DNA of 64,000 nt from Alphaproteobacteria bacterium (lineage in GTDB: Bacteria; Pseudomonadota; Alphaproteobacteria; JAAEOK01). The stretch spans positions 155,441-219,440 of the forward strand of contig JAAEOK010000036.1 of NCBI GenBank assembly GCA_024244705.1. The letters run 5' to 3'. Of this stretch, positions 8,934 to 18,567 are shown piece after piece. The stretch's first letter is position 1, and each line of letters opens with the position of its first letter. Position numbers and translations under genes: made by a program. Under the pieces are notes generated by a model. The model had not been told where the DNA came from and ran no database searches. It saw nothing but the letters and a program-made list of their open reading frames with translations.

Positions 8934-9485
8934 ATGGCGCCACTGGCGGCGGCAATGGGTGCCATGCTGCCGCCCTTGACCCTGGTCCTGGGCGGCGCCC
9001 GGTCCGGCAAGAGCGCCTACGCCGAATCGCTCGTCGACGATGATGGCCGCCCGCCGGTCTACGTCGCGACCGGCAGTGCCGGGGACGACGAGATGGCGGC
9101 GCGCATCGCCCGCCACCGCGAACGCCGCGGCAAGCGCTGGGAAACCATCGAAGAGCCGCTTGATCTCGCCGAAGTCCTGTCGCGGACCGCGGCCCGCGAT
9201 ACCGTTCTGCTGGTCGATTGCCTCACCCTGTGGTTGACCAACGTTCTGCTGTCCGACCGCGATGTCGAGGCCGCGTGCCAAGACCTGGTGGCAGCGCTGC
9301 CGGTCCTCGACGGGCCGGTGGTGCTGGTTGCCAACGAAGTCGGTCTTGGAATCGTTCCCGAAGCGCGGCTGGGGCGTGAATTCCGCGACCGCGCCGGCCG
9401 CCTTCATCAGGATATCGCGGCCGTGGCCCAGTCGGTGGTTCTGGTCGTCGCCGGTCTGCCCCAACATCTCAAAACAGCATCCTGA
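8934..9485 (+). CDS. cobU: bifunctional adenosylcobinamide kinase / guanylyltransferase (CobU/CobP)
   Basis: About 183 residues. The P-loop GGARSGKS sits at residues 20-27. The guanylylation region ARHRERRGKRWETIEEP carries the family HRxxR motif, and DCLTLWLTN and VANEVGLGIVP are strongly conserved in CobU/CobP. It phosphorylates adenosylcobinamide and transfers GMP to it. First gene after the riboswitch. Start uncertain among ATGs at 8934, 8955 and 8964; GAAGG precedes the first closely. cobW follows after 11 bases. Confidence 0.93.
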   Translation: MAPLAAAMGAMLPPLTLVLGGARSGKSAYAESLVDDDGRPPVYVATGSAGDDEMAARIARHRERRGKRWETIEEPLDLAEVLSRTAARDTVLLVDCLTLWLTNVLLSDRDVEAACQDLVAALPVLDGPVVLVANEVGLGIVPEARLGREFRDRAGRLHQDIAAVAQSVVLVVAGLPQHLKTAS

Positions 9486-9496
9486 ACGGAGACCCC

Positions 9497-10531
9497 ATGC
9501 CAACCGCTCAAAAGATTCCGGCCACCATCATCACCGGATTTCTCGGCGCCGGGAAGACGACGACGATCCGGCATCTCCTCGAAACCGCGAACGGGCGGCG
9601 CCTCGCATTCATCATCAACGAATTCGGCGATCTCGGGATCGATGGCGAGATCATCAAGAGCTGCGGCATCGAGGGCTGCGACGAGGACGACGTCGTCGAA
9701 CTCGCCAACGGTTGCATCTGTTGCACCGTCGCCGACGATTTCCTGCCGACCATGCAGGCGCTTCTGGATCGGCCCCAGCCGCCGGACCACATCATTATCG
9801 AAACCTCGGGCCTGGCGTTGCCCAAGCCCCTGATCAAAGCCTTCAACTGGCCGGAAGTGCGGTCTCGCGTGACCGTCGATGGGGTCATTGCGGTGGTCGA
9901 TGGTCCGGCCGTTGCCGAGGGGCGTTTCGCCGACGATCCCGATGCGGTGAACGAGCAACGCGCGGCGGACGAGATGCTCGATCACGAGAGCCCGCTCGAG
10001 GAGCTGTTCGAGGAACAATTGGCGGCCGCGGACTTGGTCGTTCTCAACAAGACCGACCTGCTCGATCCGCCCGCCCGTGAAAGCGTGACGGCCACCATAC
10101 ACAAAGAGATGCGGCACATGGCGAAGTCGGTCGCCGCCCGGCACGGCAGGATCGACGCCGAAATCCTGCTCGGGCTCGGCGCCGCCGCCGAGGACGATCT
10201 CGATACCCGGCCGTCCCATCACGACGACGGCAGCGAGCACGACCATGACGACTTCGTCAGCTTCGACGTCGATCTCGACCCCGATCGCGAACCCGAGACC
10301 CTGGTCCGGCGGCTGGCGCCGGCCATCGCGGCCCACGACATACTGCGGATCAAGGGGTTTGCCGCCATCGCCGGGAAGGACATGCGCCTGGTGGTGCAGG
10401 CGGTCGGGCCGCGTATCCAGCACTATTTCGACCGCCCGTGGCGCGCCGACGAGCCGCGGCGAACCCGGCTGGTGGTGATCGGCGAGAGCGGTCTCGATCG
10501 CGACGCCGTTGCGGCGGCCCTGAAGGGGTAA
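9497..10531 (+). CDS. cobW: CobW, COG0523 GTPase (metallochaperone)
   Basis: 344 residues starting after GGAGACCCC. The P-loop TGFLGAGKTTT is at 13-23, the metal-binding GCICC at 72-76, IIETSGLALP (switch) and the NKTD guanine motif follow. A His/Asp-rich insert (SHHDDGSEHDHDD) precedes the C-terminal CobW_C domain. This family uses GTP to deliver metal; next to cobN it presumably delivers cobalt. Same operon as cobU and cobN, with 4 bases to the next gene. Confidence 0.93.
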   Translation: MPTAQKIPATIITGFLGAGKTTTIRHLLETANGRRLAFIINEFGDLGIDGEIIKSCGIEGCDEDDVVELANGCICCTVADDFLPTMQALLDRPQPPDHIIIETSGLALPKPLIKAFNWPEVRSRVTVDGVIAVVDGPAVAEGRFADDPDAVNEQRAADEMLDHESPLEELFEEQLAAADLVVLNKTDLLDPPARESVTATIHKEMRHMAKSVAARHGRIDAEILLGLGAAAEDDLDTRPSHHDDGSEHDHDDFVSFDVDLDPDREPETLVRRLAPAIAAHDILRIKGFAAIAGKDMRLVVQAVGPRIQHYFDRPWRADEPRRTRLVVIGESGLDRDAVAAALKG

Positions 10532-10535
10532 CGGA

Positions 10536-13500
10536 TTGCATCTTCTTCAAGCCCAGGCCGGCGCCATTGCCGACGGATCGGAGGCCGTCGATCTCGGTCA
10601 GACGCCGGGCGATATCGTGGTGCTCTCGGCGGCAGACACCGAACTGGCGAATTTGGCTCAAGCCCGAGCCTCCCTGCCGGAGCAGATTGGCCGCGTCCGC
10701 ATCGCCAACCTCATGCAGCTCGGCCACAATCTATCGATCGACGTCTATACGGATGCGGTGATTCGCAACGCCAAGCTCGTCGTCGTCCGCCTGCTCGGTG
10801 GGGTTGGCTATTGGCCTTACGGGGTCGAGCAACTGATCCTTGCCTGCCGCGAGACGGGTGCGATGCTCGCCCTGCTTCCGGGCGACGACCAGCCGGATGT
10901 CGAACTCGCCGCGCAGTCGTCGCTGCCGGCGGACGCCTACAACCGGTTGTGGCAGTACCTGGTTCAGGGCGGGCCGGACAATGCGCGCCATTTCCTCGCC
11001 TATTGCGCGGACCTGATCGGCAATCCGTCGACCTGGTCCGAGCCGGTGCCGCTGTTGCGGGCCGGCCTCTATTGGCCGGGTCACGACCGGCCGAGCTTGG
11101 CCGATCTCCAATCGCGGTGGACCGAGGGAGCGCCCGTCGCCGCCGTGGTGTTTTATCGCGCTCATCTTCAGGCCGGCAATCTCGAACCGATCGACGCCCT
11201 CATCGGCGCGTTGCAACGCCACGGCGTCAACCCGCTGCCGTTCTATGCCGCCAGCCTCAAGGACCCGGCCTGCGCCGACCTTGCCGCGCACCTCCTGGGG
11301 GAGGCCGGTACCGGTCTTGTCATCAACACCATGGGGTTCGCCCTTTCGCGACCGGGCGGGCCGCGTTCGGAAACACCGTTCGATGCCCTCGACTGCCCGG
11401 TTTTACAGGTCGTTCTGTCCGGCGGGGCTGAGGACGGTTGGCGCGCCGGCACGAATGGCCTGTCGCCGCGCGATATCGCGATGAACGTGGCCCTGCCGGA
11501 GGTCGACGGGCGCATCCTCGGCCGCGCGATCTCGTTCAAGCATGAAAGCGGCTTCGACGCCGCCACCGAGAGCCTGATCGTGCGCTACCGAAGCGTGCCG
11601 GATCGGGTCGAGTTTTGCGCGCGCTTGGCGGCCAATTGGCTCACGTTGGGGCGTACGCCGGTCGCCGCGCGCAAGGTCGCCGTGGTCCTCGCAAATTATC
11701 CCAACAAGGACGGGCGCATCGGCAACGGGGTCGGGCTGGATACGCCGGCGGCAACCATCGAACTGCTGGCGGCGATGCAGGGCGCAGGATATGGCGTGCG
11801 CGATCGTCCCGCGTCCGGCAACGATCTGATCGCCCGTCTGCAGGCCGGGCCGACCAACGCGGCGGTTGCCGGCCGCAGAGTGGAGACGCGCCTGGCCCTG
11901 TCGGACTATGTCTCATTCCTCGCCACGCTGCCGCCGGAGGTTCGCCAACAGGTCGATGCGCGCTGGGGTCCGCCGGAGCAGGACTCGATGTTCGAGGCGG
12001 ACGCCGAAACGCCATGCTTCGCGTTGCCGGTGATGTGGTGCGGCAATGTCCTGGTCGGCGTTCAGCCGGCGCGTGGTTATAATATCGACCCCGCCGCCAC
12101 CTATCACGATCCCGCCTTGGTGCCGCCCCATGGTTACCTGGCGTTCTACGCCTATCTGCGGCGCGACGTGGGGGCGGTGATCCACATGGGCAAGCACGGC
12201 AATCTGGAATGGCTGCCAGGCAAGTCGCTCGCCTTGTCGGAATTGTGTTTTCCCGACGCCGTGTTCGGACCCTTGCCGCATATCTATCCCTTTATCGTCA
12301 ACGATCCGGGCGAAGGCACCCAGGCCAAACGCCGCGCCCAGGCGGTGATTGTCGATCATCTGACCCCGCCGCTGACGCGGGCCGAGACCTACGGCCCTTT
12401 GGCCGAGCTCGAACGGCTCGTCGACGAGTATTACGACGCCGCCGGCGTCGACCCCCGCCGCCTCGGTCTTCTGCGCCGGGATATCGTCGAACTGTCGGCC
12501 CGGATCGGGCTCGACAGCGATTGCGGGATCGCACCGGGCGAGGATGCGGATAGCGCATTGGCAAAATTGGACAATTACCTCTGCGAATTGAAGGAAATGC
12601 AGATTCGCAGCGGTCTCCATGTCTTCGGCCGCGCGCCGCAAGGCCTAGCCTTGACCGATCTCCTGGTCGCCCTGGTCCGGGTGCCGCGCGGCGACGGCAA
12701 GGACGGTGATGCCTCCTTGATACGGGCCTTGGCCCGCGACCTCGGTATCACCGAGTTCGATCCGCTCGATTGCACGCTCGGCGCTTCGTGGGATGGGCCG
12801 CGGCCGGATGCGCTGCGCGAGATACTCGGGCCCGATGTGCGGTGGCGCACCGCCGGCGACACTGTCGAGCGGCTCGAGGCCCTGGCCCAGGCGCTGGTCG
12901 GCGGGGACATGGCGGCCGATCCCCAGTGGGCGCGGACTTCGGCGGTCCTGCGGAATGTGGAATCCGATGTGGGTCCGGCGGTGCGGCGGTCCGGCGCCGC
13001 CGAGATCGCCGGCGTGCTGACCGCGCTCGACGGCCGGTTCGTGGCGCCCGGCCCATCCGGCGCGCCGACCCGCGGACGGCTCGATGTTCTGCCGACCGGG
13101 CGAAACTTCTATTCCGTCGACACCCGCACGGTCCCGACGCCGACCGCGTGGCGGCTCGGCTGGGCCTCGGCGACGGCGCTGGTCGACCGCCACCGCCAGG
13201 AGCAAGGGGAATGGCCGCGGGTTATGGCGCTGTCCGCCTGGGGTACTTCCAACATGCGCACCGGCGGCGACGACATTGCCCAGGCGTTGGCGCTGATCGG
13301 CGTGCAACCGATCTGGGAGGTCGCCTCGCGCCGGGTCACCGGTTTCGAGATCATGCCGGCCTCGGTCCTCGACCGGCCGCGGGTCGACGTGACGCTGCGC
13401 ATCTCAGGGTTTTTCCGCGACGCCTTTCCGGCCCAGATCGATCTCTTCGATTCGGCGGTACGCGCGGTCGCCGGCCTCGACGAGACCGACGACGTCAATC

Positions 13501-14291
13501 CGCTGGCCGCGCGCTGCCGTCGCGAGGTCGCCGAGCTGATCGCCGACGGGCAGGCGCCCAACGATGCCGAGCGACGGGCGGCGACCCGGGTCTTCGGCTC
13601 CAAGCCCGGTGCCTATGGCGCCGGGTTGCAGGCCCTCATCGACGAACGCGGGTGGCGCGACGCCTCGGATTTCGCCACTGCCTATCTCGCCTGGGGCAGC
13701 TACGCCTATGGTGCCGGTCAACAGGGGCGCGCCGAGGAGGCACTCTTTCGCCGCCGCCTCGGCGGGGTGCAAGCGGTCATCCACAACCAGGACAACCGCG
13801 AGCACGATCTGCTCGATTCCGACGACTATTACCAGTTCGAAGGCGGGCTGGCGGCGACCGTGAACCACCTGTCGGGGCGCAAACCGATCGTCTATCACAA
13901 CGACCATTCGCGGCCCGAACGGCCTGTGGTGCGGCGGCTCGAGGAGGAGATCGCGCGGGTCGTCCGCGCCCGCGCCGTCAACCCGAAGTGGATCGCCGGG
14001 GTCATGAACCACGGCTACAAGGGCGCCCTCGAGATGGCGGCGACGGTCGACTACCTGTTCGCCTTCGCGGCGACCACCGGCGCCGTTGCCGACCATCATT
14101 TCGACGCCGTCTACGACGCGTATCTGTGCGACCAGACGGTGCGCGACTTCTTCGCCGACAACAATCCGGCCGCCTTGCGCGAGGTCGCCGCGCGCCTACT
14201 CGAGGCGCAGCAGCGCGACCTGTGGCGACCGCGTCGCAACACCGCATTCGAACATCTCACGCAATTGGCCGGCGAGGAGGCACGACCATGA
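10536..14291 (+). CDS. cobN: cobaltochelatase large subunit CobN
   Basis: A 1251-residue CobN/BchH family protein, near the usual ~1270. The start is TTG at 10536, supported by AAGGGG 8 bases upstream. Recognisable conserved blocks include HMGKHGNLEWLPGK, VNDPGEGTQAKRR, WGTSNMRTGGDDIAQ and MNHGYKGALEMAATVDYLF. In the cobalt-late pathway CobN inserts Co2+ into hydrogenobyrinic acid a,c-diamide with the AAA partners CobS and CobT, which are not in this window. Overlaps cobO by ATGA. Confidence 0.96.
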   Translation: MHLLQAQAGAIADGSEAVDLGQTPGDIVVLSAADTELANLAQARASLPEQIGRVRIANLMQLGHNLSIDVYTDAVIRNAKLVVVRLLGGVGYWPYGVEQLILACRETGAMLALLPGDDQPDVELAAQSSLPADAYNRLWQYLVQGGPDNARHFLAYCADLIGNPSTWSEPVPLLRAGLYWPGHDRPSLADLQSRWTEGAPVAAVVFYRAHLQAGNLEPIDALIGALQRHGVNPLPFYAASLKDPACADLAAHLLGEAGTGLVINTMGFALSRPGGPRSETPFDALDCPVLQVVLSGGAEDGWRAGTNGLSPRDIAMNVALPEVDGRILGRAISFKHESGFDAATESLIVRYRSVPDRVEFCARLAANWLTLGRTPVAARKVAVVLANYPNKDGRIGNGVGLDTPAATIELLAAMQGAGYGVRDRPASGNDLIARLQAGPTNAAVAGRRVETRLALSDYVSFLATLPPEVRQQVDARWGPPEQDSMFEADAETPCFALPVMWCGNVLVGVQPARGYNIDPAATYHDPALVPPHGYLAFYAYLRRDVGAVIHMGKHGNLEWLPGKSLALSELCFPDAVFGPLPHIYPFIVNDPGEGTQAKRRAQAVIVDHLTPPLTRAETYGPLAELERLVDEYYDAAGVDPRRLGLLRRDIVELSARIGLDSDCGIAPGEDADSALAKLDNYLCELKEMQIRSGLHVFGRAPQGLALTDLLVALVRVPRGDGKDGDASLIRALARDLGITEFDPLDCTLGASWDGPRPDALREILGPDVRWRTAGDTVERLEALAQALVGGDMAADPQWARTSAVLRNVESDVGPAVRRSGAAEIAGVLTALDGRFVAPGPSGAPTRGRLDVLPTGRNFYSVDTRTVPTPTAWRLGWASATALVDRHRQEQGEWPRVMALSAWGTSNMRTGGDDIAQALALIGVQPIWEVASRRVTGFEIMPASVLDRPRVDVTLRISGFFRDAFPAQIDLFDSAVRAVAGLDETDDVNPLAARCRREVAELIADGQAPNDAERRAATRVFGSKPGAYGAGLQALIDERGWRDASDFATAYLAWGSYAYGAGQQGRAEEALFRRRLGGVQAVIHNQDNREHDLLDSDDYYQFEGGLAATVNHLSGRKPIVYHNDHSRPERPVVRRLEEEIARVVRARAVNPKWIAGVMNHGYKGALEMAATVDYLFAFAATTGAVADHHFDAVYDAYLCDQTVRDFFADNNPAALREVAARLLEAQQRDLWRPRRNTAFEHLTQLAGEEARP

Positions 14292-14914
14292 CCCGCAAGG
14301 ACATGACCGAAGAGGAGATCGACCGGCGCCACGCCGAGAAGATGGCCAAGAAGAAGGCGGCCCGGGACAAGATCATCGCCACCAAGACCATCGAGAAGGG
14401 CCTCGTCATTGTCCACACCGGAAAGGGCAAGGGCAAGTCGACGGCGGCCTTCGGGTTGGTCATGCGGGCGATCGGCCACGGCTTCAAGATCGGCATCGTC
14501 CAGTTCGTCAAGGGCCGGTGGGAGACCGGCGAACGCAAGGTGCTCGAGGCATTCGCCGATCAGGTGACGATCCGGACCATGGGCGAGGGCTTTACCTGGG
14601 AGACCCAGGACCGGCAGCGCGACATTGCCGCCGCGGCGACGGCATGGGAGCGGGCGCGGGAGATGATCCGCGATCCGAGCTACAAACTGGTCCTCCTCGA
14701 CGAGCTCAACATCGTCCTGCGCTACGACTATCTCGATGTCGACGAAATCGTCGCCTTCCTTCGCGACGAGAAGCCCGCCGACACCCATGTCGTCATCACC
14801 GGCCGCAACGCCAAGGATGCGCTGATCGAGCAGGCCGATCTGGTCACCGAGATGACCATGGTCAAGCATCCCTTCCGCTCGGGCGTCAAGGCGCAGCCCG
14901 GCATCGAGTTTTAG
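14288..14914 (+). CDS. cobO: cob(I)yrinic acid a,c-diamide adenosyltransferase
   Basis: 208 residues starting in the ATGA overlap with cobN. A lysine-rich N-terminus precedes the P-loop HTGKGKGKST (43-52). FVKGRWETGER and VLLDELNIVLRYDYLD are hallmark CobO/CobA(BtuR) blocks. It adenosylates the corrin cobalt using ATP. Last gene of the riboswitch-led operon before the palindromic repeat at 14959. Confidence 0.95.
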   Translation: MTRKDMTEEEIDRRHAEKMAKKKAARDKIIATKTIEKGLVIVHTGKGKGKSTAAFGLVMRAIGHGFKIGIVQFVKGRWETGERKVLEAFADQVTIRTMGEGFTWETQDRQRDIAAAATAWERAREMIRDPSYKLVLLDELNIVLRYDYLDVDEIVAFLRDEKPADTHVVITGRNAKDALIEQADLVTEMTMVKHPFRSGVKAQPGIEF

Positions 14915-14958
14915 GACATAAGCGATGACACCGGTTCAGGTCCCGCGTCATCTCGCTG

Positions 14959-15024
14959 CCCCCCACCCTCCCGCTATGCGGGTGCCTCCCTCTCCCCGTC
15001 GGGGAGAGGGTTGGGGTGAGGGGG
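14959..15024. repeat. GC-rich palindromic intergenic repeat, copy 1 (short form)
   Basis: The block reads CCCCACCCTCCCGCT then GCGGG, TCCCTCTCCCC and GGGGAGAGGGTTGGGGTGAGG. It is the same unit as in the longer copies at 61727-61895 and 62296-62440. The second half forms a hairpin CTCTCCCC-GTC-GGGGAGAG. It fills the gap between cobO and cobQ and may act as a transcript-end hairpin there, although no T-run follows. Confidence 0.8.
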
Positions 15025-15053
15025 AAGGCACCGACTTCATTCGCTAGAGTTTC

Positions 15054-16523
15054 GTGTCAGACACTCCAGCACTCATGCTCCAGGGCACCGGGTCCGATGT
15101 CGGCAAGTCGCTGTTGGTTGCCGGCCTGTGCCGGCTGTTCCGCGATCGCGGCCTGGCGGTGCGGCCGTTCAAGCCCCAGAACATGTCGAACAACGCGGCG
15201 GTGACGGCGGACGGCGGCGAGATCGGCCGTGCGCAGGCGCTGCAGGCGCGGGCGGCGGGGGTGGCGCCGTCCGTCGACATGAACCCGGTCCTGCTCAAGC
15301 CCGAATCCGAGCGCGGCGCCCAGGTCATCGTCTGCGGCCGGCGCACCGAAACCTTGTCCGCCCGCGATTACGTCGCGGCGAAACCGCGGCTGATGTCGGC
15401 GGTGCTGGAAAGCTTCCGGCGACTTCAGGCGGAAGCCGATCTGATCGTGGTCGAAGGGGCGGGCAGCCCGGCCGAGGTCAATCTGCGCGCCGGCGATATC
15501 GCCAATATGGGTTTCGCCGAGGCCGCCAATGTCCCCGTCGTGCTGGTCGCCGATATCGACCGCGGCGGCGTGATCGCCAGCATCGTCGGCACTCACGCAG
15601 TCCTGAGCGAGGCGGAGCGGCGGCGAATCAAGGGCTTCGTGGTCAACAAGTTCCGTGGCGACCCGACCTTGTTCGACGACGGTCTCGCCGTCATCAGCGA
15701 TCGCACCGGCTGGCCGAGCTTGGGTCTGGTGCCCCATTTCCCGGCGGCGCTCAAATTGCCGGCGGAGGATGCGATGGTGCTCGACCGGCGTCGGCCGGGG
15801 GCGTCCGGCGCGACACGGATCGCCGTGCCGCGCCTCGGCCGGATCGCCAATTTCGACGATTTCGATCCCCTCAGCCTGGAGCCCGAGGTGGCGGTCGATA
15901 TGGTGGCGCCCGGTCGGCCGCTGCCGGGCGATGCGGACATGATCGTGCTGCCCGGATCGAAGTCGACGATCGGCGATCTCGCCGATTTCAGGGCCCAGGG
16001 CTGGGACATCGATCTTGCCGCTTATGTCCGCCGCGGTGGCCGCGTGCTCGGCATCTGCGGCGGCTATCAGATGCTCGGCCGGACGATCCACGATCCCGAG
16101 GGGATCGAGGGACCGGCCGGATCGGTCGCCGGGCTCGGCCTGCTCGACGTCGAGACCACGCTGATCGGGGACAAGGCCTTGGTCGAGGTTTCCGGCGTCC
16201 ACCGACCGAGCGGCAGGACGGTGACGGGCTACGAAATGCATCTCGGCCGAACCCAGGGCCCGGATACGGCGCGGCCCATGCTCGACCTCGACGGGCGGCA
16301 AGAGGGGGCGCTCTCGGCGGACGGCCGGATCGCCGGATGCTATCTCCACGGTCTCTTTGCCGCCGACGACTTCCGCCGCGCGTGGCTCGCCGACCTTGGC
16401 GCGGCGTCCGCTACCGAGGTCGATTTCGAGGCCGAGATCGAACAAACGCTCGACGCTCTCGCCGCCCATCTCGAGGCCCATGTCGCGGTCGACGAGATCC
16501 TCAGGCTGGCCCGGGAACGATAA
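15054..16523 (+). CDS. cobQ: cobyric acid synthase (adenosylcobyrinic amidase)
   Basis: 489 residues with GTG start at 15054; [15 protein letters not shown] near the N-terminus is the ATP-binding signature of the family. [13 protein letters not shown] and VADIDRGGV follow. The C-terminal class I glutaminase domain has Cys335 in GICGGYQML and the His near residue 432 in CYLHGLF. It amidates positions b, d, e and g. Its 3' end overlaps convergent cobD by 23 bases. Confidence 0.95.
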   Translation: MSDTPALMLQGTGSDVGKSLLVAGLCRLFRDRGLAVRPFKPQNMSNNAAVTADGGEIGRAQALQARAAGVAPSVDMNPVLLKPESERGAQVIVCGRRTETLSARDYVAAKPRLMSAVLESFRRLQAEADLIVVEGAGSPAEVNLRAGDIANMGFAEAANVPVVLVADIDRGGVIASIVGTHAVLSEAERRRIKGFVVNKFRGDPTLFDDGLAVISDRTGWPSLGLVPHFPAALKLPAEDAMVLDRRRPGASGATRIAVPRLGRIANFDDFDPLSLEPEVAVDMVAPGRPLPGDADMIVLPGSKSTIGDLADFRAQGWDIDLAAYVRRGGRVLGICGGYQMLGRTIHDPEGIEGPAGSVAGLGLLDVETTLIGDKALVEVSGVHRPSGRTVTGYEMHLGRTQGPDTARPMLDLDGRQEGALSADGRIAGCYLHGLFAADDFRRAWLADLGAASATEVDFEAEIEQTLDALAAHLEAHVAVDEILRLARER

Positions 16524-17511
16524 GCAGCGCCGCGAGGACCGGGGCCCACAACAGACCGGTCGCGGCAACGTAAAGACGCAGCGCGCGGTCGATGTCGGCC
16601 GGTTCGGCATCGGTCGCGCCGTCGCGGTTCATCCAGGCGTCGTCGACGACCGCGCTGTCATAGACGCGAGGGCCCGCCAGGGCGAGGCCCAGGGCTCCGG
16701 CCATCGCGGCTTCCGGCCATCCGGCATTGACCGAGCGATGACGGCGGGCGTCGTTCCACGCGGCGCGCCACGCCATTACTGGTCCCGCCCGGGGCCGCCG
16801 CGTCGGCATCACCACAGCCGCGACCGCGATCAGCACGGCATCGATGCGCGCCGGCAGGTAATTGGCGACATCGTCGAGCCGTGCCGCGGCCCAACCGAAC
16901 TGGCGGTGACGGGCGTCGCGGTAGCCAACCATCGAATCGGCGGTGTTGAGCATCTTGTAAGCAAACAGACCGGGCAGGCCGAACAGCAGATACCAGAACA
17001 CCGGCGCGATAACCCCATCGCTGTGGTTCTCGGCCAGCGATTCGATCGCCGCGCGGCAGATTCCGGCCTGGTCGAGTCGCGCGGGATCGCGCCCGACGAT
17101 GTGGGCCACCGCCTCTCGGGCGTCATCGATGCCGCCGGCCGCAAAGGCGCGCGAGACCGCACGGACGTGAAGGTAAAGGCCGCGCTGGCTAAGCAGGATC
17201 GCGACGCAGAATCCCTCGAGCCACCAGCCGTTGGGATTGAGAGCGAGGAAATTGGAAAGGCCGTGTCCGGCGAGTATCGCCAGTGCCAGGACGACACCGA
17301 TCATCGCCGCGCCGGCCGCATATTGCTGGACCGGACCGCTGTCGCCGCGGTTGAGCAGGCGGTCGCACCAGCCGATCACGACGCCGGCCCAGGCGACCGG
17401 ATGGGAGGTCCGCCGCCACAGCCAGGCCGGATCGCCGAACAGGGCGTCAAGCATCAGCGCGATCGCGAGCGCAGAGAGGACCGTCGCCGGATCCCATACC
17501 GAAAGAAGCAT
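16501..17511 (-). CDS. cobD: adenosylcobinamide-phosphate synthase CobD/CbiB
   Basis: 336 residues, hydrophobic with several membrane segments. [15 protein letters not shown] near the N-terminus, [36 protein letters not shown] (catalytic region with ENxxDG) and the [13 protein letters not shown] segment are typical. It attaches aminopropanol (phosphate) to adenosylcobyric acid. It is convergent with cobQ and overlaps its last 23 bases. A GC-rich hairpin lies just upstream of its start at 17523-17540. Confidence 0.93.
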   Translation of the reverse strand: MLLSVWDPATVLSALAIALMLDALFGDPAWLWRRTSHPVAWAGVVIGWCDRLLNRGDSGPVQQYAAGAAMIGVVLALAILAGHGLSNFLALNPNGWWLEGFCVAILLSQRGLYLHVRAVSRAFAAGGIDDAREAVAHIVGRDPARLDQAGICRAAIESLAENHSDGVIAPVFWYLLFGLPGLFAYKMLNTADSMVGYRDARHRQFGWAAARLDDVANYLPARIDAVLIAVAAVVMPTRRPRAGPVMAWRAAWNDARRHRSVNAGWPEAAMAGALGLALAGPRVYDSAVVDDAWMNRDGATDAEPADIDRALRLYVAATGLLWAPVLAALLIVPGPA

Positions 17512-17522
17512 GTAGCCTTGTT

Positions 17523-17540
17523 CCCCGAATCACTTCGGGG
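17523..17540. repeat. perfect inverted repeat before cobD
   Basis: CCCCGAA-TCAC-TTCGGGG, a 7-bp perfect stem, lies about 12 bases upstream of the cobD start codon on the minus strand. It could occlude or set up the cobD ribosome site. No terminator T-run on either side. Confidence 0.55.
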
Positions 17541-17592
17541 GACGATTTGGCACCGGATCGGCGCCCGACACAATGGTCAACGAGTCAATGGG

Positions 17593-17823
17593 TCAGTGCG
17601 GGCGGAACCCATATAATCGCCGCGAACCGTAAACGCCGCCATAGGCATTGCTACCGCCACTGCTGTATTTGACGTCCGATTTGCTGCCGTCGTCTCCAGT
17701 GCCGTCCGCGGCGCAGGCCGATAGCATCAAGGCCATCGCGATCACCAGCGCCGACATGCCGGCGACCGAAATGGCGCTCCGCATCCTGGCGTCGGCTACA
17801 ACAAATGATGTCCGTTCGATCAT
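17593..17823 (-). CDS. small lipoprotein, function unknown
   Basis: 76 residues starting after GAGAG with 7-base spacing. A hydrophobic signal segment (ISVAGMSALVIAMALM) ends in the lipobox LSAC, so the mature protein would begin at Cys and be lipid-anchored. The rest is short, Gly/Ser-rich and ends YGSRRLYGFRPH. No domain recognised. The frame extends upstream to 17901, but without a signal-like start. Confidence 0.6.
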   Translation of the reverse strand: MIERTSFVVADARMRSAISVAGMSALVIAMALMLSACAADGTGDDGSKSDVKYSSGGSNAYGGVYGSRRLYGFRPH

Positions 17824-17968
17824 TTTGGTACTCTCGCTGTCGTGCGGTGTTGGTTTTATAGGTTGGCCGTTTTTGCCGCCATGGCGAGTGGTGAATGCCA
17901 CACTTCACACGGGTTTTACCGAACGTGTCCCGACCGTGAGCGGGGGCTCAGGCCTGATCGGCGCGCGT

Positions 17969-18235
17969 CTAGCGCCGACCGACGAGGAATCGCACGCCGT
18001 CGCTACCGACCGTTTCCGTATGCGGCACGCCGATGGCGATCGAATACCTATCGCCGGTCCGGCAGGTCGTCGCGCCGTCCTCGGTCTCGAACGTTATATC
18101 GCCGGCGAGGATCAGGAGCGCGCAATCGCAGTCGTGGCTATGGATGTCGTTGAATTTGTTCGCTACCCATTCGACCGCATCGGCGGCGCCGTAGCCCTAC
18201 TCCGCCAACATTTTCCGGAACGCCGTTTCGTCCAT
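17969..18235 (-). pseudogene. cupin-domain protein with an in-frame amber stop
   Basis: The minus strand from ATG at 18235 reads MDETAFRKMLAE, then TAG (18197-18199), then continues in the same frame for 76 codons. That part carries a clear cupin pattern (NKFNDIHSHDC, LILAGDITFETEDG, GDRYSIAIGVPHTE, VRFLVGRR) and ends at TAG 17969-17971. No alternative start is evident just after the amber codon. So it looks like a recently inactivated cupin gene, unless the stop is suppressed or is an assembly error. It sits at the left edge of the accessory stretch. Confidence 0.7.
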
Positions 18236-18567
18236 CGATGGACCCTCCGCCTGTCAGAATCCTACGCCGCGTACTCATAAATGCCCGCGCCACAGCTTCC
18301 TACATCATTCCCGTTTCCGACGGATCTCCGGACAGGATGAGCGCTGCTTCGCATGTCTCAGAATAGCCAGAAGCAGACATCAACCAAACAGCCCGAATTT
18401 AGTCGTCGCCGGAATGCGTCCTTTGGGCCTGCCGCACGTCTACATACACAAAGAAGTGGTTTGATCAGAGGCGCCCGAAATAGGCGGTCCGTCGTGACCG
18501 CCTCCAACCGGACAAGGCTCGATATTTGAGCAGCCATCTTATCGAACCCCGGGATAGAGTCGGTAAA
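18236..18567. other. intergenic stretch at the left border of the accessory region
   Basis: No credible gene seen. Base composition drops here relative to the cobalamin genes. It contains a perfect 8-bp inverted repeat at 18482-18503. No integrase remnant or direct-repeat att site recognised. Confidence 0.5.
18482..18503. repeat. perfect inverted repeat
   Basis: AGGCGGTC (18482-18489), loop CGTCGT, GACCGCCT (18496-18503), a perfect 8-bp stem 65 bases upstream of the tRNA-binding protein gene. Could be an operator or a terminator for upstream transcription, but no T-run is present. Confidence 0.6.

Noticed and set aside
12770..14287. Long plus-strand frame running into cobO
   Set aside because: An Arg/Ala-rich shadow of cobN. 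Only the part from ATG 14288, which is cobO, shows conserved motifs.
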